Assembly (NCBI RefSeq): GCF_023502205.1
Contig: NZ_JAMFLG010000001.1
Coordinates: forward strand, 248,001-312,000
DNA length: 64,000 nt
Reading direction: 5' to 3'
Origin: Aquiflexum sp. TKW24L
Lineage (GTDB): Bacteria; Bacteroidota; Bacteroidia; Cytophagales; Cyclobacteriaceae
The position numbers were made by a program, and so were the translations under genes. Position 1 is the first letter of the stretch. Each line of letters opens with the position of its first letter. Below, one piece after another: positions 48,350 through 57,599 of the stretch. The notes under the pieces are model-generated. The model made no database searches and was not told the DNA's origin. It saw only the letters and a list, made by a program, of their open reading frames with translations.

Positions 48350-49090
48350 TTATTTGGTTTGATGGATGATTTCCAAAGCCAATGTGTCCAATGATTTATA
48401 GTGATTCAGCATTTCAGTATTCCAAAACAGTTTCCCCTGGTATAAATTCTCAAACTCCAAATCTTTAAATACTTTATGATAATCTCCATTGAAAAGCGCT
48501 GATTTACTATCAACACTCAGGTTATTGTAAGTATTCAGGTTTTGCATGGCTATATTTTTATATAAATAGGGAATCAAAAGTGTGGTAGCCTGCATATCCT
48601 GATTTTTAAAATCTTCATCGGCGTCTTCCAGTAATTGTAACCATTTAAACAGGTTCTTTTTAAGTGATGGGTCTCTGACTAGTTTTAGCCTTCCTGAACT
48701 GATCAGCTCTTTTATAGAACTATTGGCAGGGTTGTAATTTCCATATTTCAAGGATTTACTGATGATACTGTCCATGTTGGTTTTTTGAAATTCATCCTGA
48801 TCGGTGTTGATAAATCCCAAAACAGTTCTCACATAACTATTGGCATTTTCTAAATCGGCTATGCGTTCTTTTAAAACAATTCTGTTGTCCGAGAATTCGG
48901 AGTTTATCTCTTGCATTAGCTTGATACTTTCATTATTGGATTTTCTTTCTTCATTCCAGGTATTTACCTGCAAGGCAATCAGAATCCCGATCACGACTAG
49001 AAAAATCTCGCCCGCAGCATAAGCCAGATATCGGGTGACTTTATTCTCCTGAAGGAGTTTTAGGCGGATTTTGCGAAAGAATTTTAGCAT
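48350..49090 (-). CDS. DUF6090-like single-pass membrane protein
   Basis: 246 residues. Leader MLKFFRKIRLKLLQEN, YLAYAAGEIF, membrane helix and NTWNEERK. The signature LISSGRLKLVRDPSLKKNL (residues 129-147) is close to the family consensus. Spacing to the neighbours is 14 and 60 bp. Confidence 0.83.
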   Translation of the reverse strand: MLKFFRKIRLKLLQENKVTRYLAYAAGEIFLVVIGILIALQVNTWNEERKSNNESIKLMQEINSEFSDNRIVLKERIADLENANSYVRTVLGFINTDQDEFQKTNMDSIISKSLKYGNYNPANSSIKELISSGRLKLVRDPSLKKNLFKWLQLLEDADEDFKNQDMQATTLLIPYLYKNIAMQNLNTYNNLSVDSKSALFNGDYHKVFKDLEFENLYQGKLFWNTEMLNHYKSLDTLALEIIHQTK

Positions 49091-49150
49091 AACAACATTG
49101 GATTTGGAGTTTGGGGGAGACTTGATTCTGAATCAGTCCAAAATATCCGT

Positions 49151-49873
49151 TTATTTTTCATTTTGTAATTTTTCAAGTGTTTGCTGAGTACTCAAAAGGG
49201 CTTTATCTATTGCTTGGGATCGTATTTTGTTCATAGTGATTTTGAATTTGATAAGTGCTTGTATTTGTTTCTTTGAATAGCCGGCAGATTCAATTTCCTT
49301 TAATTCGATGGTCAAATCGGAAATGGTAAAAGGTTCGTAACTAATCCCGCATGAAAGAAAAAATGGTGTTACCTGGGAACTCCAAAAATCATCCAGGTAT
49401 GTTGAAGTAACAGATACATCCCCTAGTTCCTTTGCCAAGGTCCTGAAATCATCCATCAAGAATTTTTTTCTGACCAAAACATCTGAATTTTTGATAATAA
49501 TTTCATCCAAAATTGGAGAATCAATGAAAAAGAACAGATAGTCGAAAGCATCGCTGATTTCCTTTTGTGAGAAGCTGGTAACATCACTATCAAATTTGTT
49601 CAAAAGCATCAATTCTAACTCAGCGTATTTTTGGCTTTTTTGAATAATCTCTTTGAGTTTGATTTCCCGGTTTGAAAGTTCCTCTACGAGTGAAGCCATG
49701 ATCACTTTTTCATTAGCTATCTTAGTCTGCCTGTTGTTCCAATCGTTGATATTGATGGCTATTAATATCCCGATCACCACGAGGAAGATTTCGCCAATGG
49801 CATACAAAAGGTAATTTTTAACCTTTTGTTGTTCGAGTAGTTTTTGGCGGATTTTTCTAAAGAACCTTATCAT
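49151..49873 (-). CDS. DUF6090-like single-pass membrane protein
   Basis: 240 residues. Leader MIRFFRKIRQKLLEQQ, YLLYAIGEIF, membrane helix and NDWNNRQT. The signature region (IIKNSDVLVRKKFLMDDF, residues 126-143) has lost the Ser-Gly, making it one of the most divergent members. It overlaps the upstream gene by 4 bp. Confidence 0.8.
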   Translation of the reverse strand: MIRFFRKIRQKLLEQQKVKNYLLYAIGEIFLVVIGILIAININDWNNRQTKIANEKVIMASLVEELSNREIKLKEIIQKSQKYAELELMLLNKFDSDVTSFSQKEISDAFDYLFFFIDSPILDEIIIKNSDVLVRKKFLMDDFRTLAKELGDVSVTSTYLDDFWSSQVTPFFLSCGISYEPFTISDLTIELKEIESAGYSKKQIQALIKFKITMNKIRSQAIDKALLSTQQTLEKLQNEK

Positions 49874-50652
49874 TTACAGAGTTCTTTTAGCTGATTGTAT
49901 ACTAACTCCATTTCATCCAAAATCTTAGTATAATTTTGTTTTATCCGGTCACTCATTTGTACAAAAATCACAAGGTCATTTCGGAATTGCTTATAGTATT
50001 TAGAATCATTGTCTAAATGCCAATCAGTAGTGGGAAGTGTGGCCAAGACTTCCGGTCCTAATGCCGCTTTTGCATAATCAGATTCATGAAATCCGGTTGC
50101 AATTTCATCGTCATAAGAAAAAGCTCTTTCTAGACTTTCATTGCGATTTACCTCCAATTGAAATAATAGATTATCAAGCTCAGCATAATAGCGCAATAAA
50201 TTTTGTTTTAAGGAACTGTTTTTAATGAGGCTTAATTTTCCAGAGGATGTAATATCTGTAATAGCCACTTTACTCGGTGCAAACGCATTGGTTCTTAATG
50301 CTTGTATATAATTGTCTATTAGGTATGCTTTGGATTTATTTTTTTGAGGTAACTCCAACAATAATTTTTTACTGATTTCTATTTTATAATCTGATTCTTT
50401 ATAAAGTCTGGCGATATTTTGTCTGTCCAATTCAAAATCTTCAAGTAGCTTGCAGTAAAAGTCATTCTCGGAAATTCGATCTTTTCGATTTTCATTCCAA
50501 TTATTAATCTGCAAAGCAATCAAAATCCCGATCACCACCAGCAGGATTTCACCGATAGCATATTTGAGGTACCTGCCTGCCGGCAAGGCAGGGTTACCTA
50601 TCTTGTTTTGCTCAAGGAGTTTTTGGCGGAGTTTTCTGAATAAACTAATCAT
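49870..50652 (-). CDS. DUF6090-like single-pass membrane protein with a palindrome in the leader
   Basis: 260 residues. The leader MISLFRKLRQKLLEQNKIGN is followed by an extra PALPAGR before YLKYAIGEIL; these residues are coded by a CCTGCCTGCCGGCAAGGCAGG palindrome (nt 50575-50595) that keeps the frame. The signature ITSSGKLSLIKNSSLKQNL is at residues 134-152. The insertion lies just before the membrane helix and may be tolerated. It is coupled to both neighbours. Confidence 0.82.
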   Translation of the reverse strand: MISLFRKLRQKLLEQNKIGNPALPAGRYLKYAIGEILLVVIGILIALQINNWNENRKDRISENDFYCKLLEDFELDRQNIARLYKESDYKIEISKKLLLELPQKNKSKAYLIDNYIQALRTNAFAPSKVAITDITSSGKLSLIKNSSLKQNLLRYYAELDNLLFQLEVNRNESLERAFSYDDEIATGFHESDYAKAALGPEVLATLPTTDWHLDNDSKYYKQFRNDLVIFVQMSDRIKQNYTKILDEMELVYNQLKELCK

Positions 50653-51367
50653 AGGCTAAATCTTTTTGAATCATCGAAAGGGTTGCTTCGCACTGTTGCA
50701 AGGCTTGATCGACAGCCGTCAATTGTGTTGCAAGAAAATTCATAAAGGTTTGATTTACATAAATTTATCTTCCAACAAATCCTGGATTTCATCCGCGGTA
50801 GGGCTAGATGTTCTCTACTTTTTGGCTGACATAATTAAGAACCGATTGCGATTTGCCCTGTCCGATCTTTAGTTTTAGAATCAAGTCATCATAAGTATTG
50901 TAAAGCGAGACGATTTGTCTTCGCAGCGTAGGGTTTGAAATCAGGTTAAGACCATTGTTTGAGAGTTCGTCCACCGTGGTGGAATTCGGCACAAAATCGT
51001 TCAATAGGTTATACTGCCTTGAAAAATGCGCATTCAATGAATCCAGGTCCGTTACGTTTCCTTTCATATAATTTTCAAAAACTCTTTTGTAGCTGACGGC
51101 AATAATTAATTTCTCTTTTATTTCCTTCAGACGAAGGGAGTCAGATATTAAGTCCTGTTGAAGGTTGTTAAAAAAGGCCTGCTCCCGTTTTGCATTTTTA
51201 TTGGCTTCATTCCAATTATTGATACTCAAGGCGATTAGTATTCCGATTACCACGAGGAAGATTTCGCCGATTGCGTACTTGAGATAGTTGCCTATCATTT
51301 TCCCTGCCTTGCCGGCAGGCAGGTCTTCGAGAAGTTTTAGACGGATTTTGCGGAAGAATTTTAGCAT
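50645..51367 (-). pseudogene. DUF6090-like membrane protein gene with two frameshifts
   Basis: The first frame gives 187 residues with leader MLKFFRKIRLKLLEDLPAGK, membrane helix, NNWNEANK and the signature LSNNGLNLISNPTLRRQI, then stops at 50804. A neighbouring frame continues (TSSPTADEIQDLLEDKF, about 50760-50808), and the first frame resumes at 50758 with VNQTFMNFLATQLTAVDQAL to a stop at 50645-50647, inside the start of the next gene. The rebuilt length, 240 residues, equals that of its neighbours. So there is one gained base near 50808 and one lost near 50759. A palindrome (51301-51324) in the leader adds DLPAGKAGK. Confidence 0.75.
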
Positions 51368-51413
51368 AGAGTTTCGTTTTTCTTAATTAATTTCCCAAAG
51401 CTGCATTTCATAG

Positions 51414-52196
51414 TCAGTTTAGTTTATACTCCATCTGTATCAATTCCAATAAGTGAGCTGCGTCAGACTTTAAAGATTCCGCTCGGAGGCTATTGCCTTT
51501 GGTCATTTTGGATAAGTAGTGGATCTGAAAAGCAATCTCATTGATGACCCCAAAATCATGCGTGATCAATTTTGGATTGGTGGTCGGCATCACGAATTTC
51601 ATATTTGCATCCATGGTCTTATTCAATTCTGCAGAATGGAAGACCCTTCCTCCCATTTCGCGGAAGGTGGATTTGGTTCTGTTGTCATTTTCGTCCCATT
51701 CCTCCAAAACCTTCACTTTTTTCTCATATTTAAGCAATTCATTGACGACGTTTCTTTTCCGAAGCAGCCGAAGGTTCCCGGCATTTTTCAGCTGCTGAAT
51801 GGTGCCATCTGAATAGATAAATGCCTGTTCATTGAACACCTGCCGGGCTAAAAAGTAAATCTGATTTCCTACTGAGCTCCGCTCTTCTGATAGGATCATT
51901 CCTGCCAAAGAATCCATCAGTACACTTTTTTCTTTTCGGAATGAGGTATACAGACTGAGATTTGTTGTATCCGTTTTCAAGTCTTCTATCAAAGAGAGGA
52001 TGTATTCTTTTTCAATCTTTTGGACACTGAGTGATTCCCGATAATTCTCCGCAAGGAATCCACAGAAAACAGCTAGAAAAAGCATAAAGAATTCTTTGAA
52101 ATAAGATTTATAGTTCTTCTTTGAACCGGAAGCCAGAAGGTCTGATGATTGACTTTCCAGAGATTGTATTTCAGGGATAGGTTGATTGCTTTCCAT
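51414..52196 (-). CDS. Array membrane protein, YFKEFFMLF-anchor class
   Basis: 260 residues with a third type of N-terminus: about 28 hydrophilic residues (MESNQPIPEIQ...), then KSYFKEFFMLFLAVFCGFLAENYRE, one membrane helix at about 35-50. The following region carries the array signature, LKNAGNLRLLRKRNVVNEL (residues 136-154). It is one of three consecutive genes of this type, with 3-bp gaps. Function unknown. Confidence 0.82.
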   Translation of the reverse strand: MESNQPIPEIQSLESQSSDLLASGSKKNYKSYFKEFFMLFLAVFCGFLAENYRESLSVQKIEKEYILSLIEDLKTDTTNLSLYTSFRKEKSVLMDSLAGMILSEERSSVGNQIYFLARQVFNEQAFIYSDGTIQQLKNAGNLRLLRKRNVVNELLKYEKKVKVLEEWDENDNRTKSTFREMGGRVFHSAELNKTMDANMKFVMPTTNPKLITHDFGVINEIAFQIHYLSKMTKGNSLRAESLKSDAAHLLELIQMEYKLN

Positions 52197-52199
52197 GAT

Positions 52200-53006
52200 T
52201 TATTCGATGTTATATTCTTCTTTCAAAAGCAAAATCAACTCATGGGCCTGTCTTTTAATCATTGGGTAAGTTTCTGATAAGACGAGCGTAAAATAGAATT
52301 TTCTGTTTTCCAGACTATTGGCAAATTCGTTTAAAAGATCTTTACCGCTGTTTTGTAGTGGCATCAATCCATGCATCAACGAATCAGCGGTCTCATTTGC
52401 TCTACTAGGAAGTAGAGATGAAAAAGGTTTATAATGATAATTATTCAAAATCCTGCTTTTGATTTCCAAAGTTGTGTTTCGCTTTATCCTGTCTGCATCA
52501 ATCAATCCGCTGATATAGCCTTGTCTCGAATAATATGCACTGATTTTATTGACCAATTCGGCATTTTTAAAATACCTGAGATTTCCAGATTGGGTAATTT
52601 GAATGAGGGTTGCTTCATTCCAAGTTGTAGTGGGTGAAAAAGAAACCATCTGAGCATTGTAGTAGAATGAACCTTTTACCATATTTTCTGAAATTCCCTG
52701 ATGGACTAATTCACTGATCCTGTCCATGCTCTTTAGTATTACATTGTTTTGTCCGATTACATCATTAATCATAATCGTATCGTTTTCAAGATCCTTGGCC
52801 AGAGACTTTGCGTATTCCTTTGCGTAGATTTTCTCGCTTTGACCATCCCTATAATTTTCTGCCATAAATCCGCAAAACACCGCCAGGAAAAGCATCAGAA
52901 ATTCTTTGAAATAAGAAATCAAGTTTCTCTTTGGAGATATAGGTTGCAAAACGGAAGATTTGTTTTCGGTGGGTTTTACTTCTGGGATTTGTTGTTTTTC
53001 CTCCAT
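52200..53006 (-). CDS. Array membrane protein, YFKEFFMLF-anchor class
   Basis: 268 residues: hydrophilic start MEEKQQIPEVKPTENKSS, anchor ISYFKEFLMLFLAVFCGFMAENYRD, signature ITQSGNLRYFKNAELVNKI (residues 137-155). The N-terminal start, of the form MEExQxxPE, is shared with both neighbours and supports the chosen ATG. Confidence 0.82.
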   Translation of the reverse strand: MEEKQQIPEVKPTENKSSVLQPISPKRNLISYFKEFLMLFLAVFCGFMAENYRDGQSEKIYAKEYAKSLAKDLENDTIMINDVIGQNNVILKSMDRISELVHQGISENMVKGSFYYNAQMVSFSPTTTWNEATLIQITQSGNLRYFKNAELVNKISAYYSRQGYISGLIDADRIKRNTTLEIKSRILNNYHYKPFSSLLPSRANETADSLMHGLMPLQNSGKDLLNEFANSLENRKFYFTLVLSETYPMIKRQAHELILLLKEEYNIE

Positions 53007-53009
53007 ATC

Positions 53010-53783
53010 CTATTCTAGGTTATATTCCTTGTTTAGTAAATTGATCAGCCGGATTGCTTTATCATTTAATTGTGCCAGCCTAGTCTCAATTATGAAAGTG
53101 CTTCCTTTCAATTGGTGAATACAAAAGGCAAGGTCTTGTTGTAGAGCAGGGTCATAAGAACGAAGTGGCGGATTGTTCTTTGGTCTTTGAATTCCATTGG
53201 CAGTCACCATCTGATCAAAAACAAAAGGGTTGAAGATCTGAGAGATAACAGGGAAGGCATTGTACCTTTCTGTGCGATCATCTTCATGGTTGGTGATTAA
53301 CCTTTCCACCATTTTTTGATACGCCATGATGCTATCTGTGGCCTGTTCGTTTCGGATCAACCGCAGCGCACCTGAATTTTTCAACTGCGCAAAGGTTCGG
53401 TCATTGTTTTGAAACCAGACACTTCTCACCAGGCTTCTTCCGAAAAAATACAGCTCATTTTCATGTCCTTTAATGGTTTGATTACTAAGCAAAAGCATGA
53501 AAGAGTCCATTTGTATCATCTTCATTTTCCTATAATCCAGGTTTCTTTTGATATTCGCGGTATCAGATTTTAAATCTTCGATATAGGATTGGATGAACTG
53601 CTTTTCTTGCTGCTTTTCGACCATATTTCCCCGATAATTTTCTGCCAGAAAACCACAGAAAACTGCCAGAAACAGCATGAAAAATTCCTTGATGTAAGAA
53701 CTCCAGTTTCTCTTCCTCAGGGAGCTGATCACCTCTTTGTTGGAGAGGTCTTTTTCAGTTTCGGGGGCTTGATTTTCTTCCAT
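53010..53783 (-). CDS. Array membrane protein, YFKEFFMLF-anchor class
   Basis: I place the start at 53783 (257 residues, MEENQAPETE...) because the neighbours begin MEEK and MESN; a longer frame starting eight codons upstream would overlap the NTF2-like gene. This leaves a 4-bp gap. The anchor is SSYIKEFFMLFLAVFCGFLAENYRG and the signature LKNSGALRLIRNEQATDSI (residues 134-152). It is the first of the membrane-protein paralogues in transcription order. Confidence 0.82.
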   Translation of the reverse strand: MEENQAPETEKDLSNKEVISSLRKRNWSSYIKEFFMLFLAVFCGFLAENYRGNMVEKQQEKQFIQSYIEDLKSDTANIKRNLDYRKMKMIQMDSFMLLLSNQTIKGHENELYFFGRSLVRSVWFQNNDRTFAQLKNSGALRLIRNEQATDSIMAYQKMVERLITNHEDDRTERYNAFPVISQIFNPFVFDQMVTANGIQRPKNNPPLRSYDPALQQDLAFCIHQLKGSTFIIETRLAQLNDKAIRLINLLNKEYNLE

Positions 53784-53787
53784 CTGC

Positions 53788-54225
53788 TTAATTTTCCAGT
53801 GTGACAAACAACTGCGATCGGATCAGCCAATTCCCGGAGGCTTTGGTCCATTGAGCGGAGTACTTCCCCTTGACCACAGGTTCTTCCGAATTTTCATGAT
53901 ATCCTTTCCAGGTACCTGTTTCCCAGGCCAACATGGTTTTGGAATTGACAATCACCTCATCAGGAGTTCGGATCCAATACATTCTCGGCCCTTTGAGGGA
54001 TTTGAGGTAGATTTCCTGTTCTTCTTTACCCGAGATCAAAACTCCCAGTCCGGTGGTAATAAATGCGTCCTCTGTCGAATAAGTGGCGTTCAGATCCGCA
54101 TCAAATGCCTGAAGGGCCTGTGTAGAGGCTTCCCGCTGGGCCAGAATCTGAGCTACCTCAGCCTCCTGTGCGAATGAGAAAGTGACTAACAAAAGTCCTA
54201 TCAAAGAAAGTAGTGTTTTTTTCAT
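53788..54225 (-). CDS. Secreted NTF2-like (DUF4440-type) protein
   Basis: 145 residues with a signal peptide (MKKTLLSLIGLLLVTFSFAQ) and a DUF4440-like body (LQAFDADLNATYSTEDAFITTGLGVLISGKEE, ... GKYSAQWTKASGNWLIRSQLFVTLE). It lies between the sulfatase and the membrane-protein array, with short gaps on both sides (15 and 4 bp), so it belongs to the same transcript. The role is unknown; a ligand-binding subunit of the array proteins is conceivable from context. Confidence 0.82.
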   Translation of the reverse strand: MKKTLLSLIGLLLVTFSFAQEAEVAQILAQREASTQALQAFDADLNATYSTEDAFITTGLGVLISGKEEQEIYLKSLKGPRMYWIRTPDEVIVNSKTMLAWETGTWKGYHENSEEPVVKGKYSAQWTKASGNWLIRSQLFVTLEN

Positions 54226-54240
54226 GGTTATCTGTATTTA

Positions 54241-55884
54241 CTATTTGATTCCTTCCCCTTGTTTCGGAGAGGGAGAAACTATTCCAACCTGTTTAGAAAA
54301 TTTGTCCCATTCCAGCAGGAGCTCTTGGTATTTTTCAGGCTTTGCTTCTTTCAGATCCTGCTGTTCGGATAGGTCAGTTTCCAAATTATAGAGCTCGAAG
54401 TTTTTCAATTCAAAAGGTCTTTCAGTATTCAAAAGCTTCCAATTCCCCTTTCTGAGCATGGCGTAGCCATTGTTCTCCATCCCAAAAACATAATTTTGTG
54501 CGTGAATTGCTTGTTTTTTCCCTGTCAAAACCGGTAAAAGTGACGCTCCGAGAAGAGGTTTCACCACTTTACCATTCCATTCTGCAGGATAGGCAGCATC
54601 CGCTACTTCATAAAAAGTAGGTGCCAGATCCAGCAGAGTCAAAAAGGAATCATTGATGCTTCCTTTATTTTCTACTCCGGGACCGCTGATAATCAAGGGC
54701 ACATTCATTCCCCCTTCGGTTGTGAATCCCTTGTAATATTTGAATGGAGAAGACCCCGCCTCTGCCCATTGAGGGCCATAGGAAATAAAAGAGTTTGGTT
54801 TACCCATATCGGCATAGGCATCGGTATGGTTTTCTCTAATTAGATCTTTAAAACCAGCTTCGTAGTAGAAATCCTCGGCTGCCGCGCCATTATCAGACAT
54901 AAAGACGATCAGAGTATTTTCGTAAACACCGATTTCTTTAAGGTATTGAATCAGCCGGCCGATGTTGTAGTCCAAGTTGTCCACCATTCCGGCATAGAGT
55001 TCCATCTTTCGGGCTTCCATTTTTTGCTCTTCCGGAGAAAGCGAATCCCAGGCTTTGACATTTGGATGAGAAGGAGGCAAGAGTGCATTTTCAGGAATCA
55101 TCCCGGCCTTCTTCAGGCTTTCAAAGCGTTGGCGCTTGAGTTCCTCATAACCTGCATCATAGCGGCCTTCGTATTTTCTCCAATATTTTTCGTCCACCTG
55201 AAGCGGCCAATGGGGAGAAGTGTAGGCGGCAAAGGTGAAAAAGGGTTTACCATCTTCGGCATTGCTTCCGATATATTCGATGAGTTTGTCGGTGTAAAAA
55301 TCTGTGGAATACGCTCCTTCCGGCCATTCCGCTTCAGTCCCATTTTCGTAGTATTTTGAAATAGGAGCTTGGGGAAGGATTCCAAAATTATTGTAATGAT
55401 TGGCTCCTCCCTGGGGTGTGATAAAGAACTTTTCAAAGCCTTTGTTATCGGGATGGTGCTCCGGCTCGGCCCCTAGGTGCCATTTTCCGGCCATATAAGT
55501 ATGATATCCCTTTGTTTGGAGCAGCTGCGGAATGGTGATGATTCTTTCGCTGAGATATCCTTCATATCCTGCAACGCCCTCTCTTCTTCCCTGTATCCCC
55601 ATTCCGGCGACATGATTGTTATTTCCGGTCAGGAACATCGCCCGACTGGTGGCACAAAGAGGAGAAGAGTGAAAGCGACTGAAGCGAATGCCCTGATTGG
55701 CAAGTTCATCCAGATGAGGAGTGTCGATATCACCTCCAAATGAGCCCAAATCTGCATAGCCCAGATCATCGGCGACGATCAATAGGATATTGGGAGGCTT
55801 AGGGGGCGATATTTCTTGTTGGCAGGAAAACAGTGTGCAGCCAAAAATAGCTGTCAAAGCAAAAAGATTTGATTTATTTTTCAT
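54241..55884 (-). CDS. Sulfatase (arylsulfatase family), secreted
   Basis: 547 residues. The leader ends in a lipobox-like LFSC (Cys21). Metal ligands Asp39-Asp40 (IVADDLGYAD) and the Asp-Asn of MSDNGAAAED are present, and the nucleophile is Cys77 in SPLCATSRAMFLTGNN, which must be turned into formylglycine by an FGE-type enzyme not seen here. It hydrolyses sulfate esters outside the cytoplasm; the substrate is unknown. It is co-directional with the permease upstream (100-bp gap) and the NTF2-like gene downstream (15 bp). Confidence 0.92.
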   Translation of the reverse strand: MKNKSNLFALTAIFGCTLFSCQQEISPPKPPNILLIVADDLGYADLGSFGGDIDTPHLDELANQGIRFSRFHSSPLCATSRAMFLTGNNNHVAGMGIQGRREGVAGYEGYLSERIITIPQLLQTKGYHTYMAGKWHLGAEPEHHPDNKGFEKFFITPQGGANHYNNFGILPQAPISKYYENGTEAEWPEGAYSTDFYTDKLIEYIGSNAEDGKPFFTFAAYTSPHWPLQVDEKYWRKYEGRYDAGYEELKRQRFESLKKAGMIPENALLPPSHPNVKAWDSLSPEEQKMEARKMELYAGMVDNLDYNIGRLIQYLKEIGVYENTLIVFMSDNGAAAEDFYYEAGFKDLIRENHTDAYADMGKPNSFISYGPQWAEAGSSPFKYYKGFTTEGGMNVPLIISGPGVENKGSINDSFLTLLDLAPTFYEVADAAYPAEWNGKVVKPLLGASLLPVLTGKKQAIHAQNYVFGMENNGYAMLRKGNWKLLNTERPFELKNFELYNLETDLSEQQDLKEAKPEKYQELLLEWDKFSKQVGIVSPSPKQGEGIK

Positions 55885-55984
55885 GGTTCATCCTTTTTTC
55901 AAATTTGACAGATTGTTAGTAAGCCTTAAACAAAAACCTGAATTGGGATAGAGGATTTACCTTTTCCCGAAATACCATAAATGG

Positions 55985-57295
55985 TCAATCTGAATTAATT
56001 TTCCATTTTCTAAATGCTTTTCCCAAGAAATAAATCAGCGTCAAAATCCCGATCAAAATCACTATGCCCTGTTTCTCCGGAGTGGATAGGTTGGACAAGA
56101 AAAAAAGAATAATGCCGGCTGAAAGGATTGGAACAGTGTATCCAAAAGGAATCGTAAATCCTCCCTTGGTTAACTCTTTCTTTCTTCGAAGTCCAATGAC
56201 CGAAATCGATACACCAAAATAAACCATTAGCATGCTGGAAGCAGAAATGACAGCCAAAGCTCTGAATCCTCCGATGTTGGCAAGGGTAAAGCCGAGACCT
56301 GCATAAAGCAAGATTGCAATGTAAGGTGTTTTAAATTTGCGGTGGATAGAGGCCAACTTGCTAAAAGGAATCACACCATCCCGGGACAATCTAAATATCA
56401 CTCTGGGATTATTGAGGATTTGCCCACTGATCATTCCAAACATGGATACAGCAGTTCCGATAAAAAGCAATGTATATCCTGCAGGACCGAAAACTATCTT
56501 TGATGCCTCTGCCAAAGGCGCTTCTTTTAGATTTGGTAATTCACTTCCTAAAATTCCTTGGGAAACCAATTGGACCATTACGTAAATAAGAAGGACTCCT
56601 AAAATCCCTATTAAAATCGCACGAGGCACAGTCTTTTGGGGATTCTTGATTTCACCTCCTATGGACAATCCCGCATCACCACCCATAAAGGCGAAAAACA
56701 AAATCAAAGATGTCTCTCCAAGCTTTTGGATGGTTGGTTCAGTTTCCCAAGCAAAATTGACCCATTGTACATCTTTCCAGCCAATGGTAATTAACAGTAA
56801 AATGGGTATGAGTTTGGCTACTGTGGTGAATTTTACCAATCCGATTCCTTGTTTGACGCCAATGACATTCAAACTCGCCAAGCCCGAAAAGAGAATAAAT
56901 AAAGAGAAAAATCTGATCGTTGAATTTTTGAAAATGGGAAAAATAACACCCAATATTTCCAATAAAGCATTGGAAACAGCAGCATCTGCTAAAATGCTTC
57001 CCATCAGGTAGAATATTGAAACCAAAAACCCCGGATAAGCACCAAGTGCTGTTTCCACATAGGCATATGACCCCCCTGAATGAGTGACTTTACTTCCAAC
57101 TTCTGCAAAACAAAGCATGATCAAACCTATCAGCAGTCCGCAAAATAGATAAGCCAGCACCCCGGAAGCGCCCATGGTTTCGGCGATGATGGCGGGCAAT
57201 ACAAAAATCCCTGCCCCAATCATGACATTGACAATATTAGCCGAAAGTCCCCATACACCTACTTCCCTTTTTAATCCTTCTTGGGTGGTTTTCAT
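55985..57295 (-). CDS. APC-family amino acid permease
   Basis: 436 residues with about 12 membrane helices. The first helix region GLSANIVNVMIGAGIFVLP matches the APC substrate-binding loop (GxGIF), and GGEIKNPQKTVPRAI is the conserved loop after helix 6. It should take up an amino acid or related amine. It is a close paralogue of the permease at 61598-62902 over its full length. The long form of the GGACGAA motif lies about 160 bp upstream. It heads the larger permease-sulfatase-NTF2-membrane protein locus. Confidence 0.92.
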   Translation of the reverse strand: MKTTQEGLKREVGVWGLSANIVNVMIGAGIFVLPAIIAETMGASGVLAYLFCGLLIGLIMLCFAEVGSKVTHSGGSYAYVETALGAYPGFLVSIFYLMGSILADAAVSNALLEILGVIFPIFKNSTIRFFSLFILFSGLASLNVIGVKQGIGLVKFTTVAKLIPILLLITIGWKDVQWVNFAWETEPTIQKLGETSLILFFAFMGGDAGLSIGGEIKNPQKTVPRAILIGILGVLLIYVMVQLVSQGILGSELPNLKEAPLAEASKIVFGPAGYTLLFIGTAVSMFGMISGQILNNPRVIFRLSRDGVIPFSKLASIHRKFKTPYIAILLYAGLGFTLANIGGFRALAVISASSMLMVYFGVSISVIGLRRKKELTKGGFTIPFGYTVPILSAGIILFFLSNLSTPEKQGIVILIGILTLIYFLGKAFRKWKINSD

Positions 57296-57453
57296 GATGG
57301 TTTAGAAATGGGAGAGGATGGAGTTTTTATCATGTTTAAGTTAAATACCAATGCAATTTTTTCAAGTATTTAGGCTTTGTTGAAAAGAATCGAACGGTGA
57401 TGAATGCATTTGGGGTTAAGATAAATAAATCAATGGTTTAACACCGATGAGTT

Positions 57454-57503
57454 AGGACGAAATACATGGATTTCTTCCCCAATGAGGGGATTTATTGTCC
57501 GAA
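57454..57503. promoter_or_regulatory. GGACGAA...TTTATTGTCC motif, copy 5 (long form)
   Basis: AGGACGAA, then a spacer that includes CCCCAATGAGGGG, then ATTTATTGTCCGAAGGAGG. The spacer is about 21 bases longer than in copies 1-4. It lies about 160 bp upstream of the permease; the other permease has an almost identical element. Confidence 0.6.
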
Positions 57504-57599
57504 GGAGGAATTTTGGAGAAAAAGTGGATTCAGTTTAATCCGAAGTATTTGTTTTGGTTGATTTAATTTCAGTCAAATGGGATACTGAAATTCAACTCC

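Noticed and set aside
53784-53807. Longer start for the first membrane-protein gene of the array
   Set aside because: The two following paralogues start MEEK and MESN, matching the internal MEEN; the longer start would overlap the previous gene.
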